Shown one piece after another: positions 45,951 through 58,349 of a DNA stretch of 64,000 nt. Every line of letters begins with the position of its first letter. Within the stretch, counting starts at the first letter, position 1. The notes under the pieces were generated by a model, which searched no databases, was not told the DNA's origin, and saw nothing but the letters and a program-made list of their open reading frames with translations. A program made the translations under genes and the position numbers. This stretch comes from Nectonema munidae (lineage: Eukaryota; Nematomorpha; Nectonematoida; Nectonematidae): assembly GCA_030549495.1 (NCBI GenBank), contig JAUIRK010000567.1, positions 474,501 to 538,500 on the forward strand, in the 5' to 3' direction.

Positions 45951-46582
45951 GCTGTTACTATTTGTCCATCTACAATCAAAGTTTTTGATTTGTTTTAACA
46001 CTAGAGACAACCATATGATAAAAAATGTGTTGTTCAAGCAAGTATGTAAAATAATTTTGAAACTTGGAATAGTTTGAGATAAGGGGCAAAATATTCCCTT
46101 TTTGGTCTGAAACTCTTCATAGCTTGAAGACTCCATTAATCCATCTTTGAAAAAATTTTTCTCCCAAATTTGTCTTCTTATGGAACAATTACCTACTTTA
46201 TTCCTTAAATAGTTTGTGACGTTTTCTTTGATCTGTTTTGTACATAAAGATCTTTTACAAATATGAAAAAACGCTATCCAATTTCTATTTCTTTATCCAA
46301 ATTTATTTCAATATCATCTATATTTTAGACTATTTCAGTTTGACTGAGAGAAATATGTGATATACTTTGAAAGTAGAAAAACCCAAAAAAGTGGTGTGAT
46401 GCTTGAGTTATCTCTTTCTTTATAATTTTCATTGTAGGATGGCTGATTTTCAAAAATTCCGAAAAATATTAGAAATCTTATATCATTGAATGATAAACTT
46501 CGCTGCCAAAGATATAGGGCGAAGTGCATCTATAAAAACAATTACCATCACCCTCCATTGAAGCTGGATATACACAAGACAT
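45951..46582 (-). pseudogene. MULE/OTU remnant, right-arm copy
   Basis: Mirror image of 43,068-43,700: the OTU motif DGNCFYR near 46,540, then the KENV and DGLMESSSYEEF blocks, ending at RWTNSNS where the arm stops. The same internal deletion is present as in the left copy, so the deletion predates the duplication. Its C-terminus is replaced by filler and by the second MULE copy. Confidence 0.7.
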
Positions 46583-46589
46583 CTAAAAG

Positions 46590-48575
46590 AGTTTGTTTGA
46601 ATTTTTCTAAATTTCTATAGGAAACATTGTCAATATTACATTTGAACATTTTTGGTGGAGAGAAAGTTCAAAAGATCAATATTAACTTTGTAAAGTGAAA
46701 GTAAAAAATTTTGCACTTTCAATTCTCAATTTCATATCTGAAAATTCCTCTGTAAAACAGGCATAAATTCTTTTCTAAAACAACTTGAAAAATCGTATTC
46801 TTTATTTATTATTTGCACAATTTTCGCACACATATCTAAATATTTCAACGAGAAACGAGTTCTAAATAATATAGCTTCTAAAACATAAAGTTCATTGGAT
46901 AAAAGCAGAAACTTTGTGAAATATAAGCGAAGCCTAGAAAAATCTTATGTTTTAATGAGAATTAAAGAAAAGCTAAAGTCCCAAACTAGTAAAACTAGTC
47001 TGATTTATTGAAAATTAACATTATGAATAACTACACCAATCAATACTAATATTGCTTAGTTAGAAAATTTGCAATCGTAAAACTTTATAATATTTCCACG
47101 AAGTTTAAAATTGTTGAGTCGTTGAATATTTAAACTTGAGAGTGGCAGGATGAAAGTTAGAATATTTAAATTTGCCACATAATTAAAAATTTGCTAATTC
47201 CTGTGTTTAGGATTCACAATTTGAATTTAAAGAAAAGGCATACAATACATTGTATATGTGAAAGGAGAGGCGCACGTATAGGAGCTTTATTAAGTTGGGC
47301 AGAAAAAATCTAAACAATATGATATATTTTCTCAGAGAATTAATTTTATATAAAAAATACCTATGTAATTCAATGCAACCTAGTATGATTAGCTAGAAGT
47401 TAAATTTTTTACGTTTTTATAAAAAAAATAAGAAAACTTAGATTTAAGATATGGAGCACAAGCTATTAGACAAAGTTTTTGTTGATTTTGTAGAAAAATA
47501 AAAAATTTGTGCAAAATGCTTCCTGATGTAGAAAATAACGTATAAATCCTTTACATTAGTAAGTACCAGCTTTTCAAAGGTTAACCACAGTTTGCACAGA
47601 TTTGTTAAAAATACAGTTATTTTGTTCTCACTTTTTCTTTGTACTCGAATCGGCACGATTAAACTTCTATAAAGACACTTACGTGCAATTTAAATCGAAT
47701 TTTCAAGGTGTTTTGGGGTGTTTCATCTTCTCTATCATCTCCCTTCTCTCTGATCTCAATTGAATGAGAATGCAAAAGTGTATGATTCATTACAACGAAT
47801 ACAACAGTCAAAGTAAAATCTCTCGTATCTTTTTTCATTTCTTTTCCGTTTTTCTCATCACCTCGTCGGAGTTGTCTTTCTCTTCACATTTTATAACAAA
47901 AGTATCAACAAGCAGAAAATGAACTAAGTATTTTCCTAAGTCGGGAAAAGAATTGAAGATTGGGGAGATGGGAGCTAGGTCAAGAAGGAATGTTCTTTGA
48001 GTATCCTTCCTTTTGAAAGAAAGAAGCTTACTAACGCAATCAAATAAAGCGAACATAGAGCATGAACCTATTTATTTTGTTTTTAGCATCATGACGTATT
48101 CACTGCCTAATTTGCACATCAGACAGTGTGTGTTTTGGCAGCCATAATATAATAATACTTGGAATAAACGATCATATTTTGTTCATAATTCTAAACGACA
48201 CATGTTCTAAGTCAAATTAAAAGAAAAAAGGAAATTCAAACTCAATTCCAAACAACTGAAATTTCTAAATTCATCAGCTTTGTTGGGCTGTAAATCGATG
48301 AACTTAGACCAAATTAAAATACTTGAATTAGTTAACAACTAAAATGTAATATTCTTCAAGAACTTGTATGAATTTGAAGGTCAAATGGGTCAGGCAATTT
48401 GTACAGTAAAAATTGGGAAATTTATTAAAAATCAATTAATTTCAGTTCGCTTTTAACCGTTTTTCCTTAAAATGCGAAAAACGAAATCAATATTCTCTTT
48501 AAAAGTGTTCAAGTAATAAATATGCATTAAAAGTATATGTGTGCAGTCTTTGCGAAAAAAATGAAATTTTACATC
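46590..48575. other. Serpin 3' flank in the right arm, no recognised gene
   Basis: Mirror of 41,080-43,060. Only small frames without recognisable domains occur. Confidence 0.45.
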
Positions 48576-48581
48576 ATAAGA

Positions 48582-48587
48582 TTTATT
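48582..48587 (-). promoter_or_regulatory. Polyadenylation signal of the right serpin
   Basis: AATAAA on the minus strand, 136 bases past the stop codon; mirror of 41,066-41,071. Confidence 0.6.
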
Positions 48588-48722
48588 CATTAAAAAGCAT
48601 TATGCAATATTTTTAAACGAAAATTAGCCAAAAAGTGTAAATTTTGTCATATTGAAAACTAAAAATAAAACATGTAAACTTTAACGTATTTTTGATGAAG
48701 AAAAGGAAGTAATGGAGTTGGT

Positions 48723-51700
48723 TCAGATGGTGGGATCAAGCACTCTTCCCATGAACAAAATCATCTTGCTCACTTCGTCTTGGATGTAGTAGTAGAAAGG
48801 CTTATCCACAATGAAATGCTTCGTGTCGCTATTACCACCAAATCTGGTGGATACAACTGCGGTGGAAACAGCAGCAGCCACCGTTCCATTTTCGGTCACT
48901 TCTATGCTTGCCTTATGAAATATGTTGCTTACAAACAAGCCGCGCTCTGCCGTCATCCTCTTTAAGTTTGCTCGCGAGCTTAATCAGAAATAGAATATCG
49001 TATAGCAGTGCTTCGCAGGCTCATTTTCCCCACAGCCCGTCCACACCTACCAAATAAGAAAGACATAACTCCCAGCTTGAAAAACATCACGACCAATTTC
49101 ACTTGAATGGTTAATAATTTTTTAAAACAATGAGAAAAATGCCTTCCCCATACTGATTAAAATGGAAGGCACTATCCTAATTTTGACTAATGGGTCAGTA
49201 AGGTTTCTCAACGCTTAAGTGTAGCTAACTGAGTAAATTAACAAAAAGATTAGTTACACACACTAACTATATTAGTAATGATTCTAGTCCGAAAATCGAC
49301 TAATAGTAATGCCAGTTCGAAAGGATAAACTAACAGCAAAATTAGTAAAAAGTTGAGCCACATTATTTGGCATAGTTTGGACTTTCACAAAATAAATGAT
49401 TGAAAAGTAAGTTATTTCTAAATAAAATCAAAATATAAAAAATATTTAAGATACCAAGTATCGCTGTTCCTTCTTAATATATGCATAATACAATGCAGGA
49501 CTAGCTATTTCCTGTAAGCAATATCAAATTCGATATAACCGTATTCACTATGGAAAAGGAAGTATTGTTGTTCTCTCTTAGATCTATTCAAGAACATCTT
49601 ATTTTAAAACAATGGCAGGTTAAAGGAAATCATTAGAATTATAGAGTAATCTTAGACCATTTCATTTTTAAACAAAAAACGTGGATATAAATACTTACTC
49701 GTACGCGCGTGATCTAAATTGTAATTGGATCTGAATGGACACACTTAAAAAGTATGAGCCTTTATCTCCACACAGCTAATTATTTTAAGTTAACTACAGC
49801 CCCACGAATTCTCTATATTTCGATATACCTTTTCAGAAAATTTAAAATTTAATGCTTCATCATTTATTTTCTTTTATCCCATCTGATCCCACAGCCATCC
49901 TGAACCTATTCAGAAGATTTCTTAATTTTCAGTTTTGTGTCGAATTACTTAATCTCGTCTGATTTTTTAGGGATTAAAGGATTTGCGGAAGTTTGATTTT
50001 AGGAAATTTTTAATGCATGATCCAAACCTTTCGAATATATCCATCACGCCAAGTTTGTTTAACACACTTTTCACATCTAATTCTGAGGCAATCTTAAATC
50101 TGGGCATCACTACCTCGACTTTTTCTTTGAAGGTATCGTATTTCTTTGAAAATTTTTCAATCATTTCCACGGTAACCTCACTTTTCTTGAATTCATCATT
50201 CTTGTTGGGCATGAGAATGACCAAGTTTAGAGTGGAATTCGTGTAAGGAAGAGCTACAGCCCTAAAGCCAGCATCTTCATCACTTTCTGAATAATAGTGG
50301 AAGTCCGTTTCCACTCGCATCATTTCGACATCTTTCTCTTCCCTTTCGTGCGTTGTAAACTTCATATTGCCATACAATCTAATAAATAGCGAAAATATCA
50401 TTTAGGTTGTACATCCCAAAACATAACCACTTTTAGGTAACACAAGCTTTGGTGGACACATGTTATTTCAATGACAACAAAGCGAGATTTGTTTGATAGT
50501 TAAAACGAGAATGCTTCTTGCTAGATTAAAAAACTTTTGAAAACTTTAAAATTAATAATTACTAACAGTAGATAACTAATTAAGTTTGTCTACCAAATCT
50601 CTTTGTGGCTGCAAACAAAACTCATGTTGCACTCCATTTTTCAGGATTATTTTGATTCTAGTATCTTTCTTTTATATGTATTTGTATATTTTTCACGTAT
50701 ATTATTTCCTATACGCTCTCAAATATGGAAGTTTTGGCTTTAGATAAAGAGGCAGACAAGAAGTGAGAGAATTTGTCTTCTCTCCACCGCTTAACCCAAC
50801 TCATAAAACTCTATTCTTTATTACTCTTACGTCTATTAATTTATCACTGCTTAACTCTCGCAAGACCAAACATGGCTTTTTACTCCACGCTATTTTTCAA
50901 TGATGAAATTCGTGTAGAAAAATATATCTGACCCCATCAAAAAACAACATGTAAATTTTTTTCTTCGTTTCATCTAAATTATTTCAAAATAAAAAATATC
51001 ATCATATGTGTTGTTTTTGAAATTTTGGTCGTTTTGTTACTTCGTGGTGAATTTGTAGATGGCGTTAATTTTGATATTTTGATCGAAATTTCAATTAACA
51101 GAAGCTTATACACTCAATGGTATGTTTTTCAATAAAACTAATAAATATTATAAACTATAATAATAAATTCTTTCTATTTCTTAAAAATTTTTTACATTTT
51201 TGAAAATCTGTGAACGAACCATTTGCAATACTCAACAAGTATCGTCGGCGTCAACTTTGAGGAGAAATAAAAGGATTAACTCCAAACTGATATCAAGGTC
51301 GAATTTTAGTGAAATTATAATTGAAAAATGTTGACAAAAGAATGAGATTCACATTATATAAATAATTGTGAATCTTAAAAAAAATTCATTTACAATTTGA
51401 ACAAATGTAATAGGTATGCTTTTTACATATATGTTTTTTGCACGCATCACACTTTCTCGTACCTCTGGTTCTAGATTGCTTCGAATCCAAATAACGAAAT
51501 CCTCTACTACTCTGTGTTCCGCTAGGCAACTCTTGATCCTCGAATCCGTAAAAATTCAGAAAACTGCGAATACGGAAAGGGGTGTCCACGCTGTTTGCCC
51601 GCAGTAGCATTGACTTTTGGCAGAGCTCTAAAGAAAGAAATCTCATGAAAAATTTTCTACCCCCTTTTTTCGTACTTGGAAATTTTTCTGGGAAATTATG

Positions 51701-54700
51701 TTTTACTATTATCCAGTTATTGTGCACGGCTATATCTAAGTAATTAGTAAAAATAGCCATGGTCCACCTTCTTGAAGATCTATAAGTAGAATATGACCTG
51801 AGCATTTGGTTGGTTTTATCTACTCCTCCCTTGAATTGATTATACAAAATAATTGTCTCGGGTTTACGTTTATCACCAACTAATTCAATCTCACTCAAAT
51901 GTTGGCTAGACATAACATACACTACTTTAAAATTTCGCTGTGCATGTTTCGGAGGAATGTAAGCAGTAAGTGAACAGTAATTTGTATATAAAAAATTTGA
52001 TTCAGTTTCAACAAGGCCTAGTTGTTGTAAGTTTTTAGGTCTGAAAATATGTGGTATGAAAACGCGGTTTGACCTGACTGTCCCGCATATTGTAAGGCCC
52101 CTGGAAGTTGCCCATACACATAAATCATGTGAAGTAAAAAATCTGTCCGTAATAACTCCACATCCTAAAGGTATCATATTGGAATCAGTAACTAACCTTT
52201 TACAATGTTAGTACCCCCAAAATAGCTTTTATCGCTTAACCCAGAAATATAAATTTCTGTTTTCAGTATGTAAAGAGACCTAGCATCTGTACAGTGATAT
52301 ACCTTAATTCCGTATCGACCAGGCTTAGAAGGATCATAAATTTTGATTCTACAATTACCTCTAAATTTGACAAGTTGTTCATCAATTGTCACATAATCTT
52401 TGAGGAACGAAAAAATGTGAGCAATTAGAATAAAAAAAGTCGTGCATATATCTTATAGCAGATGTTTTGTCATTTTTATCAAAACAAATGAAAGAGTGGA
52501 TAAGCATAAACATGTTTCGTGTTATAGAAGCTCTGGAAAAGGTTCGCCATTCTTTTCATTGAACAAGTATTTCATATTGATATATTGGTTCTTTGATTGT
52601 CCCATATGTATTAAACATCCAAAATATGCCATGAGATCAGAAAGTTGAAACTTTTCAAAAGTAGAACGCAAAAATTCATATTTAGGAGATTCCAGACTAA
52701 AAATTTAGTTGCATAGCAAAAAAATAATATAAAAAACAACAAAACTTACGAAAAGTTTTGACGCATTTTCTCTTTAGTGCAGTTGAAAATATGCAAAAAA
52801 AACTTCTGTGGTAAAAAACAGTTCAAAAATTTCAAGAGAACCACTAAGAGATGAAGCGCTGCTTGCAGGACCAGGTGGACTTTGATATACATTTCTAATA
52901 TTTTGGTTGATAGGACGGCCCTGATTTGATCTAGAAGAATCCCAAAAATACTCAGTATTATCTGGTATTATGAGTGAACCACAAAGTAAATCTTCTTCAG
53001 AAGCAGATGTTGAATCCATTTCAGAAAATGAGGTACTTGTGGTCTCACTAGAAGACCCAGAAAACTCATGGAAAAAAGTAAGTTTGAAAAACAAACTTTG
53101 ATTGGAAGGAAAATCTGGATGGAGAAAGAAGTTAATTTTTATTCCAAAGGAAGTTCAAGTGAAATAAATCAATATAAGAAACACTATCTTTTTCACAGTA
53201 GAAAGAAGTTTCAGATTTTCATTGATAAAAATCAAAAGTAATGTGATGGCAGTTATTCGTCGACAATAATCTGAGCACGTTGTTTATCACACTTTATGTA
53301 ATAAAATCAATAAACCACTATATATTTTTTTATATTTCTCCATTTGCTACGAGCTATCAAATAACCAAGAAAAGTATACAGTAGATATCACGCCATATGA
53401 TCTCTTTACTTTTTTATTGTTAGTTGCACAGATCACATAGGCTAGTTTATAAATAGCAGGTTGCCTTCATAAGGTTGTCTGTATCTGGTAAATGATTGAC
53501 TTGTATGATTGATTGTTATTGTGTAATTGATAAATCTTTGTATACGACCATATAGAAAAAGCATGATACATGGCAATTTATACTCACACATCAGCAAATT
53601 TTTTAGTTTCAAAGTTTTTGTGAGAGTAATGCAGGGAATGAAGAAAAAACCAGTTATATACAGTTAAAATAACATTTCAACTTGTGGATTAACGCCTATT
53701 CTATTCTTTATTACTCTTACGTCTATTAATTTATCACTGCTTAAGGATAAGATTTCTTAAAAATCAGTCACTATAGGATGCCTTCACCCAATTGATAAGG
53801 AGCTGATCATCAATCTTTTCTGGCTTTTCTAATTAAGATTGTTATACTTGCATCTTTCTCGTTGAGAGAGGTTTTCGTGTCTGGAAGGAAGATTTTCAAG
53901 GGAGAAATAAAATTTGTGTTAAGCGAATGAAATGTTCATTATAAGAATAATTTTTCCCTGAATTGAACCAACTCTTCAATGGATGAAGTAAAAATAACAT
54001 TTTTATCTTGGAAGATAGAAATTTTGTTCAAGTAATTTGTAACACTAAGTATGGCATTATGAGCAAGAAAGCCTCCGAATGCAGAAGAAAGCTCCCATGG
54101 ATTCCAATGGTTCTTAAACAATCGCGGAGATGTTAAATCTGACGGATTACCCAAAGCCAGACAAATATTCTGTTTCAAATTTTATTTCCATTTACCTCTC
54201 TCTCTCTTTGTTTTTTCGAAGGGTTTAGACTGTTTAGAGTCAAGCTAAAAGTACAAGTGATGGAGTGAAGAAAGAAAATTGAAAGAGTATCATCTATCTA
54301 AGGTAGGAGGATATCAATTCGATGCCTGCATTTACCATTCAAATGCTTATTATTTCATTCTCTAAATGCTAAATTTTCCATATCTACTGAAATCACAACT
54401 ACTCACTTTTAAGTTTGTAACAATTTTCTCACTTTTTGAATACTAACGACAACACTAAATTGCTAAATGTCAAAGATTCCAACTTTATGTGTTTGTACTG
54501 ATATTCTTTATTATGCTTTCATTCGAGTGGGATGCATTTGGCTATATTTTATTTAGTAAATTTAGTATTTATTTTTAATTTTTGATATGAATGTTAACCC
54601 GATGTAAATTCTTTCTCATTTACAATATAAAATTAGTGTTTAATTTATTAGACATTTTAAATAGATTAAAATGTTTATATTCTAAATTTTCTAACTAATA

Positions 54701-57689
54701 TTCTCATCCATGCGTATATTAATAGAAGTCATAAGCCGATGATTGAAAAATTGCATTCTAGATTTGTCATTAACAGTGAATTATTCACCCAGTGTTGATT
54801 CACCGAGTGCACCAAATTTTGAGTGGGTCACAAAATTGTTTTTAATAATTTTCGTAGCGATAATATTGACTAAGAAACAAAGGCCTAGACCTGCACGTTA
54901 ATGCTGCCATATTTCAGAGCAAACAAAGACACAATCTTCAAAATCAACTTACAGGAGGTTTTCAATACTTTCTTTTGAAATTTTGCATTTAGAATGCTGG
55001 AAGTTTTCTCATTTTATGTCAAATGCAAGTGCCTGCGTAATCCCACTTTTCCAAGCCATATCCTTCATCAGATACTCAAGTGTTAGGAAAAGGTATGAAA
55101 GGAGAATTGTTGAAAGTCTACAAGTTTAAACCCCCCAAAAATCTGTTGTATCTTTTATTCAGTGACGTGGAGCATAAATGCCGCCTGGGAAGGATGATAA
55201 TTTGTGCCTCTCAAATGTTGCGATAAAACTTCAAAACGTGGAAGACTAAAAAATTCAGATATGCAAAAAATGGAGACACAGTGTGTTCTATTACCATTAA
55301 GGTCCATAAAGTGAAACAAGAATTATATGGAAAAATTCATTTAAAAATTTTTTTTCTTGGTGCTTTTGGGGTTGAATTTATTTATCAGAAATTCGTTGCT
55401 AAACGTTGAACTTCTTTGAAAGTACGGAAGAATGTGTAAACTAATCAACTAAAGATTTTGTTTTCAAGTCATCGATATTTTAAAGACCCCCGACTGTTAT
55501 CTCGTATGTTTGCTTCATCGAGAAGCTTTTGTCGAATCGTGAAAATATAACAGTTATAGGCTTGAATATATTTATCAGGAATTTAATCTAAAAGAGCTTA
55601 GGTCTAAAAAATATGTTCTCGTGCTAAGTTGACCTAGGTGTGCTGTGGGACTTGTGCGGAATGCCCTTTGTGCCAAAAGAGATTTTGTGCAATGCATATT
55701 AGAAGAAGCATAATTTCTTTTATAATCTACTCTCACAAAATATGTAACGACATTTCTTTATTCGGAAAAAGCATTGACAAAGATGTAACTTTATAACAAA
55801 AGGTAATGAAAAAGTACGTGCTATGTTTTTGCATCTTTACACAAAAGTACCTTTATATAAAATTAGATTTGGACGAATGTAGTACCTTAGACGAAGTATG
55901 GCATCCCAAATACAAATCACACAAAGGGATGCCTTGTAGAAAAAATATGCAAATCCTATGACCAACTTAAAATATTTTTTTGTTTTAAACTAACTATCCT
56001 GCTAAATGTACTGTTTGCCTAATAATTAAACTTGACTTACTCAAAGGATTCTTTCCAAATTCCAGCGAAGTATAACGCATTAGCTAGAACATATTTCGTG
56101 CTAGAGTCAATTGAATTCGATGGGAAAACATCGGATATTTTTCCTCTTGTTAGTTTTAAAAACTTGTCATTGAGAAACTTCCTTGTCCTCTCTGGGAATC
56201 TTTCAATGTATACTCCAAAAACCGTTACTTTATAAAATTCCTTCATTTTCTGGATGTAACTCTCCAGAAATGGAATTGATACGTCATGAATCATTAGACT
56301 AACAAAAAGACTTTCACCACTGTCTTCATATTTTTCAGCATAGAAATTTTCGACTTAATTTTAAAGTTATGTATGTCACATATGTTTTTATTAATGTATA
56401 TCTCCACTATATTACTCTGCATTATTATAATTTTATCTCTATATTGCATTAAGGATAGAATAGGCAGAAATTTCATATAATTCCTAAGCTAACATATATA
56501 CTACAGAAAACACATGAATTGACACATTGGAATTTATTATTTACTCTGAATTCAAAATTAGTTACTTTGAAATGCTATTCTTTTAAAATTGTATATACAA
56601 ATGCTTACTCAATACAGACAGTACCTTTTAAAAATACTCAGTCATAAAAATGACTACTAATGGTTACTAGAAATGTCTAGAAAACTAATAGTCCTTAAAA
56701 TTACTATAGCTATAGTAATCTTTACTACTTCTTTTTCTATAGTAATAGAATAGAAAAATTTAGTATCTTAATCTAGTAAATTAACTAATTATTATTATTA
56801 ATCAAATAGTTAATTAACTAATTGATGTTTGAAACAACTTAAAAATAGCGAATATAAACCTATTAAAATAAAATGGTCCTAACTACCTTCTCAAATTTTG
56901 TCAAAAAAGCATAAATTAAAGAAATTTTGATTAATTAAAAAACTTAAAATGGAGGTTTCTCGGCGAAACAAACTACATGGGCAAAAGACACAATCTATCC
57001 AAATATCTTCTATAATTATAAAAGTCTAAATAGTTAAAAGATATTTTTACAAACTTAAAAGTCAAAAAGGTCAACGTTGATTTATTTAATATTGATGACT
57101 ATAGTGGTCGAAAAACAATTATTATGGATATTATAAAAAGTTGTTAGAAAGAGAAAAAAGTCTGTTAAAAATCGATGACCATAGTGAAAATATATGATAT
57201 TTTTGAGTGATGACCACCATAGTGAAAAGTATTTGTTAAAAGTTGATGACCATTCAGGACGAAAATTTGTCCTTTAAGAAATTTTGAATAAACACTTTTT
57301 ACTAGTTCTATTAACTATTTTATTATTTAAAAAAGAATGCCAACTTCTTATATTTGTCTCGTTCTTGAAATTTAAAATTATAAATCTCATTTACTTTCAT
57401 CAAAGACAATTTCCCACTGGCAAAAATCTCCGAGTGTTTGAACCTTGCAAAGTTCTCCCTTTGTTCTTCCTTCTGATCCATGTCTTAACATCGATAAAAG
57501 CTGAAATAAACTCAATGGTGAAAACACGACATTTGTAGGGGTGTTTTGCTCCTCTTTTAAGATTCTATTGAAGAAGTTGATTGCAAACGAATTTGAAGCG
57601 CCCGACATGACACTTGCAACGGCATCTTGCTGATTTGATGTCTGAGCGATGGATGTTCTGAGCAGAATTAGACACAGAATTAGACTCAT
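48723..57689 (-). CDS. Secreted serpin, Arg-P1 type, right copy (four coding exons, 397 aa)
   Basis: Coding exons on the minus strand are 57,689-57,395, 56,353-56,041, 50,378-50,028 and 48,957-48,723. Splice sites are conserved with the left copy and the phase is intact (1,194 nt). Signal peptide and serpin landmarks are as in the left copy. Exon 1 differs at eight residues. Exon 2 up to LTRGK differs at about fourteen and lacks three codons. The rest of exon 2 and all of exon 3 are identical in protein. Exon 4 differs only in the reactive loop, GTVAAAVSTAVVSTR-F: P7 Thr, P1 Arg, P1' Phe and P4' Asn in place of Ser, Arg, Ile and Ile. An in-frame ATG at 57,755 lies upstream of the TATA box and cannot be the start. 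No break is seen. A slightly different protease target is plausible but unproven. Confidence 0.9.
50810..50854 (-). repeat. 45-bp direct repeat, downstream member (right arm)
   Basis: Mirror of 38,798-38,842; on the minus strand it follows the 3' end of the piggyBac remnant. Confidence 0.85.
51386..53094 (-). pseudogene. piggyBac transposase remnant, right arm (better preserved)
   Basis: Mirror of the left copy. A 263-codon open frame (52,177-51,386) runs from MIPLGCGVITDRFFTSHDLC (second catalytic Asp region, TDRFFTS) through GGVDKTNQML to the Cys-rich tail CDACKKHICKKHTYYICSNC. In the left arm this stretch is interrupted. Upstream frames (52,392-52,192 with TIDEQLVKFRG, and 53,094-52,774) remain separated by breaks, so the element is not intact. 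The defect after the N-terminal FFTTEVFFAYFQLH block is common to both arms and therefore older than the duplication. Confidence 0.88.
53700..53744 (-). repeat. 45-bp direct repeat, upstream member (right arm)
   Basis: Mirror of 35,899-35,943. Confidence 0.85.
53939..54178 (-). CDS. 79-codon open frame of unknown nature in serpin intron 2 (right)
   Basis: Mirror of 35,462-35,701 with three residue differences (Y/N near the start, P/T in the middle, A/L at the end). It remains open in both arms. No family recognised; it may be a chance frame or a transposon piece. Confidence 0.3.
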   Translation of the reverse strand: MKQNICLALGNPSDLTSPRLFKNHWNPWELSSAFGGFLAHNAILSVTNYLNKISIFQDKNVIFTSSIEELVQFREKLFL

Positions 57690-57739
57690 CTTTGGAAAAT
57701 GTAAAATGTTCAGTGCTTCTTCACTTTGAATGCCCAGCC

Positions 57740-57747
57740 TTTTTATA
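57740..57747 (-). promoter_or_regulatory. TATA box of the right serpin gene
   Basis: TATAAAAA on the minus strand, 50 bases before the ATG at 57,689, at the same distance as in the left copy. Confidence 0.75.
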
Positions 57748-58349
57748 TGCTGCACATTAGGATACCATTATTTGTCAATATTTACACTTCTTTCAACTGC
57801 AAAAACATCTAATCGCAATATTGACGTATTTTCTTTACACAAAATAAGCAAGCTACTGGGAAATTGTGATGCTATATATTAAGTCTTGCTGGGCAAACCG
57901 CTATTTCAAATATCAGCGTACATTTTTGGAGGAAGGGGTGAGTGATGTAGCAAGGAATTTGAACGAAGAATGGAATAATCAAGCGCTCGTACAAAATATA
58001 TTTTACTAAAATGCAATAACATCACAATGTCAGGGAAGAGTATATATTCGATTGGGAATCATAAAGCAATCTCAGCGCGGCATGATGTACTGATGCTAGA
58101 AAAGAGAAAAATATATACCCATTTTAGTTATATTTTGTCATTTTGCAATTCTATAGTCTTTTTGAATTCTATTTTATCTTTTTATAATTTCTACTCTAAA
58201 CGACATGAGATCACGTTCGATAAAAGCTCATAAAATTAAAATTTATAAAAAAAAATTTTCCTCATGAAATTCTTCAATAATAACCCGTCTAAAATGGTTA
58301 TATATTGTAACATATTTAATGATAAATAAGTAATTCAGAAATATAATTT

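Noticed and set aside
49983-50246. Long open frames antisense to serpin exon 3 (also 39,406-39,669) and antisense to exon 4
   Set aside because: They mirror the strongly biased serpin coding frames and have no domain of their own.
57690-57755. In-frame upstream ATG that would extend the right serpin by 22 residues
   Set aside because: It lies at or before the TATA box, has no counterpart in the left copy, and the signal peptide starts properly at 57,689.
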